64,000 bases of DNA from Prosthecomicrobium pneumaticum. Lineage in GTDB: Bacteria; Pseudomonadota; Alphaproteobacteria; Rhizobiales; Kaistiaceae. The stretch covers positions 62,001 through 126,000 of the forward strand of contig NZ_JACHOO010000008.1 of assembly GCF_014199915.1 (NCBI RefSeq), written 5' to 3'. A model generated the notes under the pieces. It did not search any database. It worked only from the letters and a program-made list of their open reading frames with translations, and had not been told where the DNA came from. Below are positions 51,030 to 61,726 of this stretch, piece by piece (position 1 is the first letter of the stretch; each line of letters starts with the position of its first letter). A program made the position numbers and the translations under genes.

Positions 51030-52412
51030 TCAGTCGGCCGGGGCGAGTTCCGACAGCAAGGTGGGGATCAGTTCCGACACGGTCGGGTGGATGTGCACCG
51101 CGTGCTGGACGGTGGTCGAGGGCGCGCCCGCATACATCGTGTCGATCGGGCCGTGCACCACCTCGTCGCCGCCGACGCCCAGAATGGCGGCGCCGAGCAC
51201 CGCCTTCGTCTCCGCATCGACCACCACCTTCATCAGCCCTTCCGACTCGCCCTTCTCCACCGCGCGGTTGACCCGCGTCATCGGCCGGCGGCCGACGAGG
51301 ATCGGACGGCCGGTGCGCTTCGCCTCCGCTTCCGTCATGCCGACCCGGCCGAGCGGCGGGTCCGTATAGAGGGCGTAGACCGGAATGCGGTCGCTGACGC
51401 GGCGGGACGCGCCGTCGAGAAGGTTCGCCGCGACGATCTCGAAATCATTGTAGGAGGTGTGGGTGAAGGCGCCACGGCCATTGCAGTCGCCGAGCGCGAA
51501 AATGCCCGGAACGCGCGTGCGGAGCTGATCGTCGACCGGGATGAAGCCGCGCGCATCCGTCTCGATGCCGGCGTGCTCGAGCCCGAGATCGTCGGTGTTG
51601 GGCTTGCGGCCGACCGCGAGGAGCACGTGCGAGCCGATCTCCTCCGGCGCGCCGGCGGTGCAGGAGACCGAGACGCCGATCCCGTCCGCCCGGCGCGCGA
51701 AGGCGATGCACTCGGCCCCGGTGCGGACGCGGATGCCTTCCTTCTCCAGAAAGCCGCGAATCGCTTCGGAAATCTCCGGATCCTCCCGCGCGACGAGGCG
51801 CGGCCCCTTCTCGACGACTGTGACCTCGGCGCCGAAGCGGCGGAAGATCTGTGCGAATTCGAGCCCGATATAGGAGCCGCCGATCACCACGAGATGGCGT
51901 GGCACGGTGTCGAGCGCGAGGATCGACGTATTCGTCAGATAGTCGATCTCGCCGACGCCCGGGAAATCCGGAATCGCCGCCCGCCCCCCGGTGTTGAGGA
52001 AGATCTGCGGCGCCGTCAGCAGGCGCTCGCCGACGCGGATCTCGGTCGGCGAGACGAAACGGGCATGGCCGGAGAGGATCGACAGCCCGGCGAGGCCGCC
52101 GAGCCAGGATTCGAGGCCGCCGCGCGACTTGGCGACGATCCCATCCTTGCGCGCCATCACGGCCTTGATGTCGATGCCGACCGGCCCGCCGATCGTCACG
52201 CCATACTCGGCGGCACGGCGGGCGAGATGCGCGGCATAGGCGCTGGCGACGAGCGTCTTGGTCGGTGTGCAGCCGGTGTTGACGCAGGTGCCGCCGAGCG
52301 CCTCGCGCTCGACGAGCGCGACCTTCATGCCCGCACCTTCGAGCCGGGCGGCGAGGAACGGCCCGGCCTGGCCGGCACCGACGACGATCGCGTCGAAGCG
52401 CTCCGCCGCCAT
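51030..52412 (-). CDS. Pyridine nucleotide-disulfide oxidoreductase (mercuric reductase/lipoamide dehydrogenase-like)
   Basis: A 460-residue flavoprotein with the FAD motif VVGAGQAGPFLAARL, redox-active Cys pair GGTCVNTGCTPTK, NAD(P) motif VVIGGSYIGLEFAQIF, the second FAD motif GIFALGDCNG and the dimerisation end HIHPTVSELIPTLL with the active-site His. The N-terminal heavy-metal domain and C-terminal vicinal Cys of true mercuric reductases are absent, and no 2-oxo acid dehydrogenase genes adjoin it. Substrate unassigned. It touches the downstream DUF4126 gene region by one base. Confidence 0.92.
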   Translation of the reverse strand: MAAERFDAIVVGAGQAGPFLAARLEGAGMKVALVEREALGGTCVNTGCTPTKTLVASAYAAHLARRAAEYGVTIGGPVGIDIKAVMARKDGIVAKSRGGLESWLGGLAGLSILSGHARFVSPTEIRVGERLLTAPQIFLNTGGRAAIPDFPGVGEIDYLTNTSILALDTVPRHLVVIGGSYIGLEFAQIFRRFGAEVTVVEKGPRLVAREDPEISEAIRGFLEKEGIRVRTGAECIAFARRADGIGVSVSCTAGAPEEIGSHVLLAVGRKPNTDDLGLEHAGIETDARGFIPVDDQLRTRVPGIFALGDCNGRGAFTHTSYNDFEIVAANLLDGASRRVSDRIPVYALYTDPPLGRVGMTEAEAKRTGRPILVGRRPMTRVNRAVEKGESEGLMKVVVDAETKAVLGAAILGVGGDEVVHGPIDTMYAGAPSTTVQHAVHIHPTVSELIPTLLSELAPAD

Positions 52413-52906
52413 CAGACGGCCGGCGGCAGCGGCGCGCCGCCCGAGGCGGCGGCGGCGACGATCAGGAGCGCGCCGCCGACGGCGATCGCGTCCTCGAGAA
52501 GGGCGATCGGCAGATCGCGCCCGCCGGTCGCCGCGACGAGGCGTTTGCGGGCCTCATAGCCGCCGAGCGTGCCGATCACCGCGCCGACGATGCCCGCGAC
52601 GAGACCGATGAGCGCGGCCCCGCCGGCGAAGCCGAGCGCATAGCCGGTGAGCGCGCCCATCACGATCCGCGCGCCGAACTGCACCGGCACCTTGCGGCTC
52701 GGCGTCGAGGGCAGCTGGTCGGTGACGAGTTCGACGAGCGCCAGAACGGCGAGGATCAGCACGGCCCAAAGCGAGCCGAGAAAGGCGAGCCAGCCGCCGG
52801 AGAGATCGATCCAGCCGAGATAGGCCGCGAGGGCGACCGCGGCCGGCGCGGTCATCGCCCGCAAGCCGGCGACGACGCCGATCAAGAGCGCCAGGAGAAT
52901 CGTCAT
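52412..52906 (-). CDS. DUF4126-like membrane protein
   Basis: A 164-residue hydrophobic protein with about four membrane segments, starting LLALLIGVVAGLRAMTAPAAVALAAYLG and containing DQLPSTPSRKVPVQFGARIVMGALTGYALG. Transcribed just upstream of, and overlapping by one base, the oxidoreductase gene. Function unknown. Confidence 0.8.
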   Translation of the reverse strand: MTILLALLIGVVAGLRAMTAPAAVALAAYLGWIDLSGGWLAFLGSLWAVLILAVLALVELVTDQLPSTPSRKVPVQFGARIVMGALTGYALGFAGGAALIGLVAGIVGAVIGTLGGYEARKRLVAATGGRDLPIALLEDAIAVGGALLIVAAAASGGAPLPPAV

Positions 52907-53025
52907 GATGTGCCCCTACTTCGCGCGCTGCGCCGCAACCGCCCCGATGCGACACCGCATCGCAGCTGCGGTGCAGTGCACTGTGGCACTCGCGCGGAGG
53001 TTTGGCAAAGCCTTCCTCGGGCGCC

Positions 53026-55365
53026 TCAGCCGTCGAGCGTCGCCCGCACCCGGGCGGCGAGCTGGTCGAGCGTGAAGGGCTTCTGCAGGAAGTTGACGCC
53101 CGGATCGAGCACGCCGTTGTGCACCACCGCATTGCGGGTGAAGCCGGTGGTGAAGAGCACCTTGAGGCCCGGGCGGCGGCGGAGCGCCTCCTCGGCGAGG
53201 CGGCGGCCGTTCACCTCGGGCATGACGATGTCGGTGAAGAGGAGGGTCACCGTGTCGCCCGCATCGAGCAAAGCGAGCGCGCCCGCCGCCCCGTCGGCTT
53301 CGAGCACGCGGTAGCCCAGCTCGCGCAGCGCCTCGCAGGTCATCATCCGCACGCGCTCCTCGTCCTCGACGACGAGCACCGTCTCGCCATCCGCCGCCCG
53401 GGCGACATCCGCGGCGGTGGCCGCCCGGCCCGGCCGCTCCTCGGCGCCATACCAGCGCGGCAGATAGATCTTGACCGTCGTCCCCTCGCCCGGCTCCGAA
53501 TAGATCTTCACATGGCCGTTCGACTGCCGCACGAAGCCATAGACCTGCGACAGACCGAGCCCGGTCCCCTTGCCGACATCCTTGGTCGTGAAGAACGGAT
53601 CGAAGGCGCGCGCCGCGACCTCCGGCGGCATGCCGGTTCCGGTGTCGCTGACGGCGATCATGACATACTGGCCGGCAGAGAGGCCGTGTTCGAGGGCATA
53701 GGCCTCGTCGATGAAGCCGTTGCCGGTCTCGATCGTCAGCCGGCCGCCCTCGGGCATCGCGTCGCGCGCATTGACGGCGAGGTTCAGCAGCGCGTTCTCG
53801 AGCTGGCCGGGATCGACATGGATGCGCCAGAGCCCGGCGGCGAGCACCGTTTCGAGCCTGACATCCTCGCGCAGCGTCCGGTTCAGAAGATCGGCCATGC
53901 CGCCGATCAGCCGGTTGCCGTCGGTCGGCTCGGGCGCGAGCGGCTGCTGGCGGGCGAAAGCGAGCAGGCGCGCGGTGAGCTCCGCGGCGCGGCGGCCGCC
54001 CTCCATCGCGGCGTCGAGGAAGCGGCCGACATCGGTGTCGCCGCGTTCGAGCCGCGCCCGCATCAGATTGAGCCCGCCGATCACCACGGCGAGCATGTTG
54101 TTGAAATCGTGCGCGATGCCGCCGGTCAGCTGGCCGAGCGCCTCCATCTTCTGCGCCTGCCGGAGCTGCAGCTCCGCCGCTTCGCGGGCGAGCGCCTCGG
54201 TGCGCAGCGCCTCGTTCGCCGCGGTCAGCTCGCGCGTCCGCTCGCGCACCCTCTGCTCCAGGCGCTCGTTCGCCCTCTGCAGCGCCTCGTCGGAACGGCG
54301 CGCCCGGTCGATCGAGCGGGCGAGCTCGTCGGAGGCCGAGCCGAGCGCATCGCCGAGCCGGGCGATCTCGCGGATCGGCGTGTCGACGTCGAAACGCGCA
54401 TCCTCCGAACCGAGATTGCGGCTCGCCCTTGTGAGGGCGGCGAGGGGCCGGGCGATCAGCCCGAACAGCCAATAGGCGAGGCCGCCGGAGATCGCGAAGG
54501 CGAGCGCACCGAAACCGATCAGCAGGGCGAGGTCACGAAGGAGGGGTGCACGGACCAGCGCCTCCGGGATGCTCGCCGTGACGCTCCAGCCCGAGCTCGT
54601 CGAGCGCGTATAGCCGACGAGCAGTTCCTCGCCGAAGCGGTTGACATTGGTGAAGGTGCCGCCGGGGCCGTCGAGCTTGGCGATGAACTCCGGCAGGCCG
54701 GGCTGTCCGGAGATCTCGGCGTGGCGCTCGGACCGGGCGACGACGACGCCCGATCGATCGACGACGCTGATGATCCAGCCCGGCGGAAGGTCGCGGCGGA
54801 TGATCTCGGCGATCCGGTCGGTCGAGAAATTGACGTGCAGCAGATAGCGGGGTGTCCCGACCTCGGGCCAGGCGAGCGCGATGGCGATCACGGGACGCTG
54901 GGCAATGGCGCCGACATAGACGCCGCTGATCACCGGCCGGCGGGTGGCGATCGCCGCGGCGTCGACGTCGAGCGGCGTCTTCGGCAGATCGTGCGCACCG
55001 GGCAGCCGGGTATTGGCGAGCTGCTGGCCGTCGATTGCGCGGAGCGCGATGTCGGCGCCGAGAAAGCTCTTCACCGTCACCATCTGATCGTAGAAGCCGG
55101 AGACATCCCCCGCCGCGAGCCGGGTCGACGTGCCGAGCGTCTGCAGCGTCGAGCGGAGCCCGGCGAGATCGCTGTTGACCGCGTTCTTGACCTGCTCGGC
55201 CAGCGAGCGGGCCTGCGCCTCGTAGCGCGTGCGCTCGGAGGCCGCATAGCGGCTGATCAGGAGCGCGGTGAACACGAGCCCCGGACCCACCAGCACGCCG
55301 ACGAGGGCGAGCAACAGCAGGCGTGCGGAGACGCGCCGCGGGCGCTTGGGAGATTCGGCGGCCAT
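53026..55365 (-). CDS. Hybrid sensor histidine kinase with C-terminal receiver domain
   Basis: A 779-residue inner-membrane kinase. Membrane segment 1 is at about residues 17-40, a periplasmic Cache-like sensor spans about 45-275, and a second segment and HAMP-like linker lie at about 280-350. A short coiled coil ([23 protein letters not shown]) precedes the HisKA box with phospho-His in [13 protein letters not shown]. The ATPase has [21 protein letters not shown] and [13 protein letters not shown]. The receiver (about 655-775) has the Asp in LLFTDIVMP and a Lys in LQKPFT. No separate regulator gene adjoins it, so the output partner is unknown. Confidence 0.94.
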   Translation of the reverse strand: MAAESPKRPRRVSARLLLLALVGVLVGPGLVFTALLISRYAASERTRYEAQARSLAEQVKNAVNSDLAGLRSTLQTLGTSTRLAAGDVSGFYDQMVTVKSFLGADIALRAIDGQQLANTRLPGAHDLPKTPLDVDAAAIATRRPVISGVYVGAIAQRPVIAIALAWPEVGTPRYLLHVNFSTDRIAEIIRRDLPPGWIISVVDRSGVVVARSERHAEISGQPGLPEFIAKLDGPGGTFTNVNRFGEELLVGYTRSTSSGWSVTASIPEALVRAPLLRDLALLIGFGALAFAISGGLAYWLFGLIARPLAALTRASRNLGSEDARFDVDTPIREIARLGDALGSASDELARSIDRARRSDEALQRANERLEQRVRERTRELTAANEALRTEALAREAAELQLRQAQKMEALGQLTGGIAHDFNNMLAVVIGGLNLMRARLERGDTDVGRFLDAAMEGGRRAAELTARLLAFARQQPLAPEPTDGNRLIGGMADLLNRTLREDVRLETVLAAGLWRIHVDPGQLENALLNLAVNARDAMPEGGRLTIETGNGFIDEAYALEHGLSAGQYVMIAVSDTGTGMPPEVAARAFDPFFTTKDVGKGTGLGLSQVYGFVRQSNGHVKIYSEPGEGTTVKIYLPRWYGAEERPGRAATAADVARAADGETVLVVEDEERVRMMTCEALRELGYRVLEADGAAGALALLDAGDTVTLLFTDIVMPEVNGRRLAEEALRRRPGLKVLFTTGFTRNAVVHNGVLDPGVNFLQKPFTLDQLAARVRATLDG

Positions 55366-55452
55366 TGCGCCACCATCTTGGCGGGTGGAACGGCTTTGTC
55401 GAGCGCTTCTTCACAGGCCGCCCGATGCGCCGTCCACCGAGCGCGGGAAGGA

Positions 55453-55538
55453 TGGTGCGGGCGGTGGGACTCGAACCCACACGAGCGATGCCCTACGGAT
55501 TTTAAGTCCGTTGCGTCTACCGGTTCCGCCACGCCCGC
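55453..55538 (-). tRNA. tRNA-Leu (anticodon UAA)
   Basis: An 86-nt cloverleaf read on the minus strand. The acceptor stem GCGGGCG pairs with CGCCCGC, the anticodon loop is CTTAAAA with TAA, a long variable arm follows as in class II tRNAs, then the GGTTCGAGTCC T-loop and an encoded CCA end. Confidence 0.97.
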
Positions 55539-55620
55539 GCGGGGAGCCTTTTGCCATGTCCGGCCGGCCGGCGATAGCCGGGGCGCTGCGGCGGTGCCGT
55601 AGAGCGGCCGGATCCGGGCT

Positions 55621-57084
55621 TCAGCGCTCCGCCGTCGTCTCCGAAGCCCCTTCGGAAGCCGCCGCCCCCGAGGTCGCCCGGGCGGGCGTACCGCGGCCTG
55701 CGAGACCGGCGAGGATACGGTCGGCGAGCCTCTGGTAATCGCCGTCGAAATGATGGCTGCCCGCGGTCGAGATGATCTCGATCCCCTTCCCCTTCAGCTG
55801 CGGGCAGATCGATTCGTCGTCGTCGACGCCATAGAAGCACTGCAGCTTCGCCGGCTCGATCCTGGCGATCTCCGGCAGGGTCGGCACCCCGTCATCGCCG
55901 CCCAGCCCGAACGAACTCAACCAGCTCGTGACCTCGAAGACGAAATCGGCGCTCGCCGATGGCGCCAGCAGCGCGATCTCGGCGATCCGCTCCTTGTCCT
56001 CCGGCTTCATCCGGTTGTAGCTCGCCGGGATGGCGTCGGCCCCGAAGGAATAACCGGCGAGGATCACCTGATGCGCGCGCCAGCGAGCCGCATAGTGATC
56101 GATGATGCGGGAGAGATCGGCGGCGATCTGCGGCGGCTGCTTCTCCGACCAGAAATATTTGAGCGAATCGAGGCCGATCACCGGCACGCCTTTCGCCGCC
56201 AGCATGTCGCCGATCTGGCGGTCGAGGTCGCGCCAGCCGCCGTCGCCGGACAGGATGATCGCCATCGTGCCGCTGCCGGCATGGCCCTTCGCCGGCACTT
56301 CGACGATCGGCAGGTCGGAGAGATCGCCATTCCCTGCGGGCGCCTGCACCGCGGCGAGCGCCCGATCGATGCCGGCTTCGAGCGCGGCGAGCGGCGAGCC
56401 GCCGGCGGCCGAGACCGACAGGGCGAAGCCCTCGCGGACCAGCTGATCGACATGATCGCGGCCGGCCGCGTCGGCGGCCGGGGTGAAGATCGCGTCAACC
56501 GGATCGGGCAGCGGCCCGGGCTGCAGGCCGTAGACGACGCCGCCCGCCTCGGGCTTGCGCGGTGCCTGGCTGCACAGCACGGTCTTCATCGGCACCGCCG
56601 CCTGCGGGTCGACGACAACGGTGCGTCCGATCGTGGCGAAGGGGCTCTGCGCGACGACGCCGAGCGCCACCGCGCCACCGGCGCCGCGGCCGGCGACGAC
56701 CGGCAGGCGATAGACCGAGGCGCCGCCGGCGCGCTGGATCCGATGGCTCAGATCCTCGAGATCGGCGGTGAGATAGGTGCAGTCGTCGTCCTTCGGGTCG
56801 ACGGCGGCGGTCGCCTTGGCGAGCCAGGAGGGCAGGTCGATCGCCACCACGGCGGCGCCGCGGCCCTTAAGCCGCTCGGCGAGGGCCTGATCCTCCGCCT
56901 GCCAGCCCTTCGCGTCGGAGACGAGGAAGACGACGCCCGACGGCGCTCCGGAGGGCATCAGGACGTGCGGCCGCGGCAGGAGATCGGCCTCGAAGCGGAT
57001 CGCGCGGGCAGTCTGGACATAGGCGATGGCCGCTGCGGCGGCCGTCGCCGCGGCGGCGATCAGGAAAAGAAAAGAGCGTCTCAT
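55621..57084 (-). CDS. acvB: AcvB/VirJ-family lysyl-phosphatidylglycerol hydrolase
   Basis: A 487-residue exported protein with an N-terminal signal or anchor (about 1-25) and a C-terminal alpha/beta hydrolase. The nucleophile Ser is in LAGYSFGADAIP, and IILSGDGGWRDLDRQI and SHHFDGDY are typical of the VirJ domain. In Agrobacterium, AcvB hydrolyses lysyl-phosphatidylglycerol in the periplasm. It overlaps mprF by 4 nt, so enzyme and counter-enzyme are co-translated. Confidence 0.94.
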   Translation of the reverse strand: MRRSFLFLIAAAATAAAAAIAYVQTARAIRFEADLLPRPHVLMPSGAPSGVVFLVSDAKGWQAEDQALAERLKGRGAAVVAIDLPSWLAKATAAVDPKDDDCTYLTADLEDLSHRIQRAGGASVYRLPVVAGRGAGGAVALGVVAQSPFATIGRTVVVDPQAAVPMKTVLCSQAPRKPEAGGVVYGLQPGPLPDPVDAIFTPAADAAGRDHVDQLVREGFALSVSAAGGSPLAALEAGIDRALAAVQAPAGNGDLSDLPIVEVPAKGHAGSGTMAIILSGDGGWRDLDRQIGDMLAAKGVPVIGLDSLKYFWSEKQPPQIAADLSRIIDHYAARWRAHQVILAGYSFGADAIPASYNRMKPEDKERIAEIALLAPSASADFVFEVTSWLSSFGLGGDDGVPTLPEIARIEPAKLQCFYGVDDDESICPQLKGKGIEIISTAGSHHFDGDYQRLADRILAGLAGRGTPARATSGAAASEGASETTAER

Positions 57085-59693
57085 TTCGACACCAGACCGT
57101 GCATGCCGCGACTGATGTGCGCCGTCACGTCGCGCAGGGCGAGCACCGGATTGATGCCCCCCGACACCGCCATGTAACGCGGTTCCCAGACCGGCTGGAA
57201 CTTGTTCTTGAAGGCCCTGAGGCCGTGGAAGTTATAGAAGGCGCGTCCGTGCTCGAAGGCGGCGCGTCCGACCCGGTGCCAGAGCGGGGCGACGGGGCTC
57301 TCCGAGAGGCCGGCGAGCGGTGCCATGCCGAGCACGAACTCGCGATAGCCCTCGGCCTTGTAGTGCATCAGCACGTGGACGAAGAGCGTCTCCATCGCCC
57401 CGTTCGGCGCGTCGGGCGAGAAGCGCATCAGATCGACCGTCACCTGCGCCTTGTCGCCGCCCGTCGCAATATTGGCGAAGGCGACGATGCGCCCTTCGAC
57501 GCTCAGCACCGCGACCGGCTGCGTGGCGAGATAGGCCGGATCGAAATGGCCGAGCGAGAAGGATTTTTCGCGCACCGCGTGATGGGCGAGCCAGGCGTCC
57601 GAGACCGCACGGAGCTCGGCCATCGCCGCTTCGGCCTCTGCCGGCGAGAGGATGGCGAAGCGCACGCCGTCCCGCTCCGCCCGGTTGACCGCGTGGCGGA
57701 AGCTCGACCGCTTGCTCCCCTTGAGATCGAATCCCTCGAGCGGGATGTGCGCCATCTCGCCGAGCTTGAAGGCCGACAGGCCGGCATCGGCGTAGAGCGA
57801 GAGGCTCTGCGGCCCGACCTGATAGAAGACCGCCCGGCCGCCCGCCTCCCGCGCCGTCTCGACGAAGCGCCAGACGAGATCGTGCCAGGCGTCGCGCGGG
57901 CCGATCGGATCGAACAGCGCGATCCAGGACTGGCCGCGCCGGCCATACATGATGAAGGCCCGGCCGTCCTCTGAGAACATCAGCGACTTGTCGCCCATCC
58001 GCACCAGATTGGCATCGGCGACCGGCTGTTCGGCGACGATCGCCACCGCGCGGGCGATCTCCTCCGCGCCCGGCGGCGGAACGGGGATCTTCGGCGAACG
58101 CAGGAGCAGCCAGCCGGCGCCTGCGGCGACCGCGAGCGCGATGCCGAGCAGCGCGCGCAGCGAGCGCGGCGCATCGGCGCCGAACTCGAACTGCCACCAC
58201 AGCCGATGGGTGTATTCGACGTCCTTGTAGGCGAAGATCAGGATGGTGACGGCGGCGATGACGAGGGTCGCGACGGCGAGCCACCAGGCCGGGGTCAGCC
58301 GCTGGTGCAGCAGCGAGGCCGGTCGGCGGAACTCGCGCCGGCTGGCGAGAAGCGCGACCAGGAGCACGGCGATCAGCGTCGCCTCGATATAGGCGAACCC
58401 CTTCAGGAAGGCGAAGACGAAAGCCACGGCGAGGGTGACGACGCCCGCCCACCACGCGCCGTCGAGCCGGTGGACGAGGCCGCGCGCGACGAGGAGCAGG
58501 AAGACGCCGAGAATGCTCGAGACGAAATGCGCGGCCTCGACGAGATCGAGCGGCACGAAGCGGGCGAGCAGCGCCTCGCCGGCATCGTCGCTCGGCGTCA
58601 CGCCGGAAAAGATCAGCATGGTCGCGACGACGAGCATCAGCGTGCCGAGCACGAGCGGCGCGAGGGCGGCGCCCGCCTCGGCGACGAGGGCCGCGGAAGG
58701 GTCGCGCGCAAAGCGGCGGAGTTCCGCGACGGCAACGAGGACGACCGCCACGAGCAGCGGAAGGACGTAGTAGACGATGCGGTAGAGGACGAGCGCGCCG
58801 AGAACGGATTCGAGCGGCGCGGCACCGGCGAGCGCGGCGAGCACAACGGTCTCGAACACGCCGAGCCCGCCCGGCACATGGCTCGCGATGCCGACGCCGA
58901 CCGCCACGGCATAGATGGCGATGAAGGCCGGCAGCGGCACGGTGTCGGGCGGCAGCAGCACCCACAGGGTGCCGGCGGCGGCGGCGACGTCGACGAGGGT
59001 CGCGACGAGCTGGATGAGGATGTCGCGTGCCGGCGGCAGCCGGACGACGGTGCCGCGCAGCTTCAGCCCGCGATGCGGCTGCAGCGATTGCGCGAGCAGC
59101 GCGACGACGAGCACCAGGATGACGATGCCGACGAGGCGGAGGACGAGCGAGGGCACGCCGATCGTCTCGGAGAGATGGCGGGCATCGATGAGCAGGCCGA
59201 GCGAGGTGAGCGCGGCGAGGCCGATGCCGAAGGCGGCGGTGACATAGCCGACGATTCGGGCGGCGTCTTCGGGCGGCACGCCGTGCGGCCCGTAGAAGCG
59301 GAAGCGGATGGCGCCGCCGGTCAGCGGTCCGAATCCGGCCGCATTGCCCACCGCATAGGCGCAGAAGCTCGTGAGCACGACGCTGCGCGCCGCGATCCGG
59401 TGGCCGACGAAGCGCAGCGCCATGAAATCATAGGCCGAGAGGGCGACGAAGCTCACCGCCGTCAGCGTCACCGCCGCGATCGGCCGCCACAACGGCATCG
59501 CGCCGAGCGCGTCCATGAGATCGGACCAGACGATCTCGTCGAGGAGATTGGTGATGGTCGCGGCGGCGAGGAGGACGACGAGGAGGAACGCGACGCGGCC
59601 GATGAGCGGCCGGTGGCGCGCCACGAGATGAGCGGCGCGCAGCCGCAGTCGGGCCAGACGCTGCGCGGCGACGGAATCGGAATGGACGACCAT
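57081..59693 (-). CDS. mprF: Bifunctional lysylphosphatidylglycerol synthetase/flippase
   Basis: An 870-residue membrane protein (LpiA in rhizobia). The N-terminal ~530 residues hold about 14 membrane segments including the flippase part (GNAAGFGPLTGGAIRFRFYG, SHVPGGLGVFETVVLAALAG). The C-terminal cytosolic GNAT-like domain transfers lysine from Lys-tRNA to phosphatidylglycerol (DKSLMFSEDGRAFIMYGRRGQSWIALFDP, KNKFQPVWEPRY). It lowers membrane negative charge, typically under acid or peptide stress. Paired with acvB. Confidence 0.96.
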   Translation of the reverse strand: MVVHSDSVAAQRLARLRLRAAHLVARHRPLIGRVAFLLVVLLAAATITNLLDEIVWSDLMDALGAMPLWRPIAAVTLTAVSFVALSAYDFMALRFVGHRIAARSVVLTSFCAYAVGNAAGFGPLTGGAIRFRFYGPHGVPPEDAARIVGYVTAAFGIGLAALTSLGLLIDARHLSETIGVPSLVLRLVGIVILVLVVALLAQSLQPHRGLKLRGTVVRLPPARDILIQLVATLVDVAAAAGTLWVLLPPDTVPLPAFIAIYAVAVGVGIASHVPGGLGVFETVVLAALAGAAPLESVLGALVLYRIVYYVLPLLVAVVLVAVAELRRFARDPSAALVAEAGAALAPLVLGTLMLVVATMLIFSGVTPSDDAGEALLARFVPLDLVEAAHFVSSILGVFLLLVARGLVHRLDGAWWAGVVTLAVAFVFAFLKGFAYIEATLIAVLLVALLASRREFRRPASLLHQRLTPAWWLAVATLVIAAVTILIFAYKDVEYTHRLWWQFEFGADAPRSLRALLGIALAVAAGAGWLLLRSPKIPVPPPGAEEIARAVAIVAEQPVADANLVRMGDKSLMFSEDGRAFIMYGRRGQSWIALFDPIGPRDAWHDLVWRFVETAREAGGRAVFYQVGPQSLSLYADAGLSAFKLGEMAHIPLEGFDLKGSKRSSFRHAVNRAERDGVRFAILSPAEAEAAMAELRAVSDAWLAHHAVREKSFSLGHFDPAYLATQPVAVLSVEGRIVAFANIATGGDKAQVTVDLMRFSPDAPNGAMETLFVHVLMHYKAEGYREFVLGMAPLAGLSESPVAPLWHRVGRAAFEHGRAFYNFHGLRAFKNKFQPVWEPRYMAVSGGINPVLALRDVTAHISRGMHGLVSK

Positions 59694-59906
59694 GATGGCG
59701 ACTGCCGGCTGGCGGCATGGAGCAAGCCGTCGCGGCGCCCAGCCCTCGCCCGTTCGGCCTCGTCCATCGCTGTCGGCGTGGAGCGGAGGCGGGGTTAGCG
59801 GCGGATCGTGGCGGCGCGATGACCACTTTCCGGCGTCCTTCCCGAACGGAAGGCGCGCCGTCGCGGCGAGAAACCGCCCCGCACCCGGCGAGGCGGCCCC
59901 GCGACG

Positions 59907-60239
59907 TCACTCGGCGTCGCGATTCGCCTTCACCTCGGCGATGAACTCCTCGGCGCCGGCCTTCACTTCGCGGACATGTTCGGCGGCGTCCTTGGCGAAG
60001 CGGTCGAGCTCGAGCCGCAGCCCGGCGACCGACGGCTTCTCGACCGAGTAGGCGTAGCCGAGCATGCGGGTCGACACCGCGATGTCGAGCACGAGCGCGG
60101 CGAACAGGCCGTCGTCGAGCTGCTTCTCATCGGCGTAATCGGTCATGAGCTGGAACAGCGCCTCGCGGTGTTCCTCATACTCCTCGCGGAAGGCTTCGAG
60201 GTCGTCGTCGTCCTCGAACGCGCCGTTGCCGTCGCTCAT
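59907..60239 (-). CDS. Acidic small protein of unknown function
   Basis: A 110-residue protein with a very acidic N-terminus (EDDDDLEAFREEYEEH) and helical remainder (FQLMTDYADEKQLDDGLFAALVLDIAVSTRMLGYAYSVEKPS). Cytosolic by appearance. It follows gpt on the same strand by 22 nt, so the two are probably co-transcribed. Confidence 0.7.
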   Translation of the reverse strand: MSDGNGAFEDDDDLEAFREEYEEHREALFQLMTDYADEKQLDDGLFAALVLDIAVSTRMLGYAYSVEKPSVAGLRLELDRFAKDAAEHVREVKAGAEEFIAEVKANRDAE

Positions 60240-60261
60240 TGCGGTCTCCTCGCTCGCGGCC

Positions 60262-60768
60262 TCAGCCGGCGGTGCCCTGGACGATCGGCGGCTGGAACGC
60301 CAGGCCCATGTCCCAGGGGAAATAGATCCAGGTGTCCTGCGACACCTCGGTGATGAAGGTGTCGACGAGCGGCCGGCCGAGGGGCTTCGCGTAGAGCGTG
60401 GCATAATGCGCCTTCGGCAGCATCTCGCGCACGAGGCGTGCGGTCTTGCCCGTATCGACGAGGTCGTCGATGACGAGGATCGCCGATCCTTCGCCCTCGG
60501 CGAGGTCGACCACGTCCTGCGCCACCTTCTTGATGACCTTCAGCTCACCCTGGTCGGCATAGTTGTGGTAGGACGCGACGCACACCGTCTCGATGAGCCG
60601 GATGCCGAGCTCGCGCGCCACGATCGCCGCGGGCACAAGGCCGCCGCGCGTGACGCAGACGATCGCCTTCCAGTCGCCATGGCCGGACAGGCGCCATGTC
60701 AGCGCCCGCGCATCGCGGTGGAACTGGTCCCAGGAGACCGGAAACGCCTTCTGCTGTGCCTCGTTCAT
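60262..60768 (-). CDS. gpt: Xanthine(-guanine) phosphoribosyltransferase
   Basis: A 168-residue purine salvage enzyme with [18 protein letters not shown] and the PRPP motif [18 protein letters not shown]. Starts at ATG 60768 ([23 protein letters not shown]), as in alphaproteobacterial Gpt. It lies 76 nt past the cinA-like gene on the same strand. Confidence 0.95.
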   Translation of the reverse strand: MNEAQQKAFPVSWDQFHRDARALTWRLSGHGDWKAIVCVTRGGLVPAAIVARELGIRLIETVCVASYHNYADQGELKVIKKVAQDVVDLAEGEGSAILVIDDLVDTGKTARLVREMLPKAHYATLYAKPLGRPLVDTFITEVSQDTWIYFPWDMGLAFQPPIVQGTAG

Positions 60769-60844
60769 CGCCTGCCCGCCTCGGCCTCTGTCGCGAGCGC
60801 GGACCTGCCACAGCCGCGCCTCGCGGTAAAGGGGCGTTCTCCGC

Positions 60845-61597
60845 TCACGACGCCGCCCCGACCACCGCCGCCACCATGGCGGCGACCGCGGCCTCGGCCG
60901 CATCGAGCCGCGCCGCATCGCGGCCCCGGATGACGAGGTCGGTCGAGAACCGGCCGTCGGCCATCTTCGGATAGCTGCCGAGCGAGAGATCGGGGAAATC
61001 CGCCTGGATCGCGGCGAGGCCGGCTGCGATGCGGCTCTCGCCGACCGGGGCGTGCACGGTGCGCGACAGCATCTTCCGTCCGGTCGGGATCCGGCCGGTG
61101 ACGACGTCGAACATCGCCTGCATGATCTTCGGCACGCCGGCCATGACGTGGACATTGCCGATCGTGAAGCCCGGCGCGGCGGAGACGGCGTTCTCGATCA
61201 GCGTCGCGCCTTCGGGGATCCGCGCCATGCGCAGCCGCGCCTCGTTGAGGCCGCCCGGCGGATAGTGCGCCTCGAGGAGGGCGACGGCGCGCGGATCGAG
61301 AAGGAGCGGCACGCCGAAGGCCCTGGCGACGCAATCCGCCGTGATGTCGTCATGTGTCGGGCCGATGCCGCCGGTCGTGAAGACGTGATCGTAGCGGGCG
61401 CGCAGGCCGTTCACCGCGGCGACGATCTCGGCCTCGACGTCCGGCACGATCCGCGCCTCGCGCAGGTCGATCCCGATCGCCGTGCAGTATTCGGCGATGA
61501 AGCCGATGTTCACGTCCTTCGTCCGGCCGGACAGGATTTCGTCACCGATCACCAGCACCGCTGCCGTCACGACACCGTCCACGGTCTCGCCGCTCAT
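60845..61597 (-). CDS. CinA-like molybdopterin-binding domain protein
   Basis: A 250-residue protein with the MoCF_biosynth fold of CinA's N-terminal domain ([57 protein letters not shown]). The C-terminal nicotinamide-nucleotide amidase domain of full CinA is absent. In CinA the related N-terminal part acts as an ADP-ribose pyrophosphatase; function here is not certain. Confidence 0.9.
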   Translation of the reverse strand: MSGETVDGVVTAAVLVIGDEILSGRTKDVNIGFIAEYCTAIGIDLREARIVPDVEAEIVAAVNGLRARYDHVFTTGGIGPTHDDITADCVARAFGVPLLLDPRAVALLEAHYPPGGLNEARLRMARIPEGATLIENAVSAAPGFTIGNVHVMAGVPKIMQAMFDVVTGRIPTGRKMLSRTVHAPVGESRIAAGLAAIQADFPDLSLGSYPKMADGRFSTDLVIRGRDAARLDAAEAAVAAMVAAVVGAAS

Positions 61598-61726
61598 CTC
61601 GCCCGTCCTCCGCTCGATCGTGTGGCTTTAGCGCGACCGTGGCGCGGCCTCAACCGGCGCCTGCGGGTTGACGCGGCACGACACGCCCGTTTAGGAGGCG
61701 GGGCACGAGGGAGGAAGAAGACGACG

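Noticed and set aside
51030-52412. Mercuric reductase (merA) or a dihydrolipoamide dehydrogenase of a 2-oxo acid complex
   Set aside because: It lacks the metal-binding N-terminal domain and C-terminal Cys pair of MerA, and no mer or E1/E2 genes are nearby.
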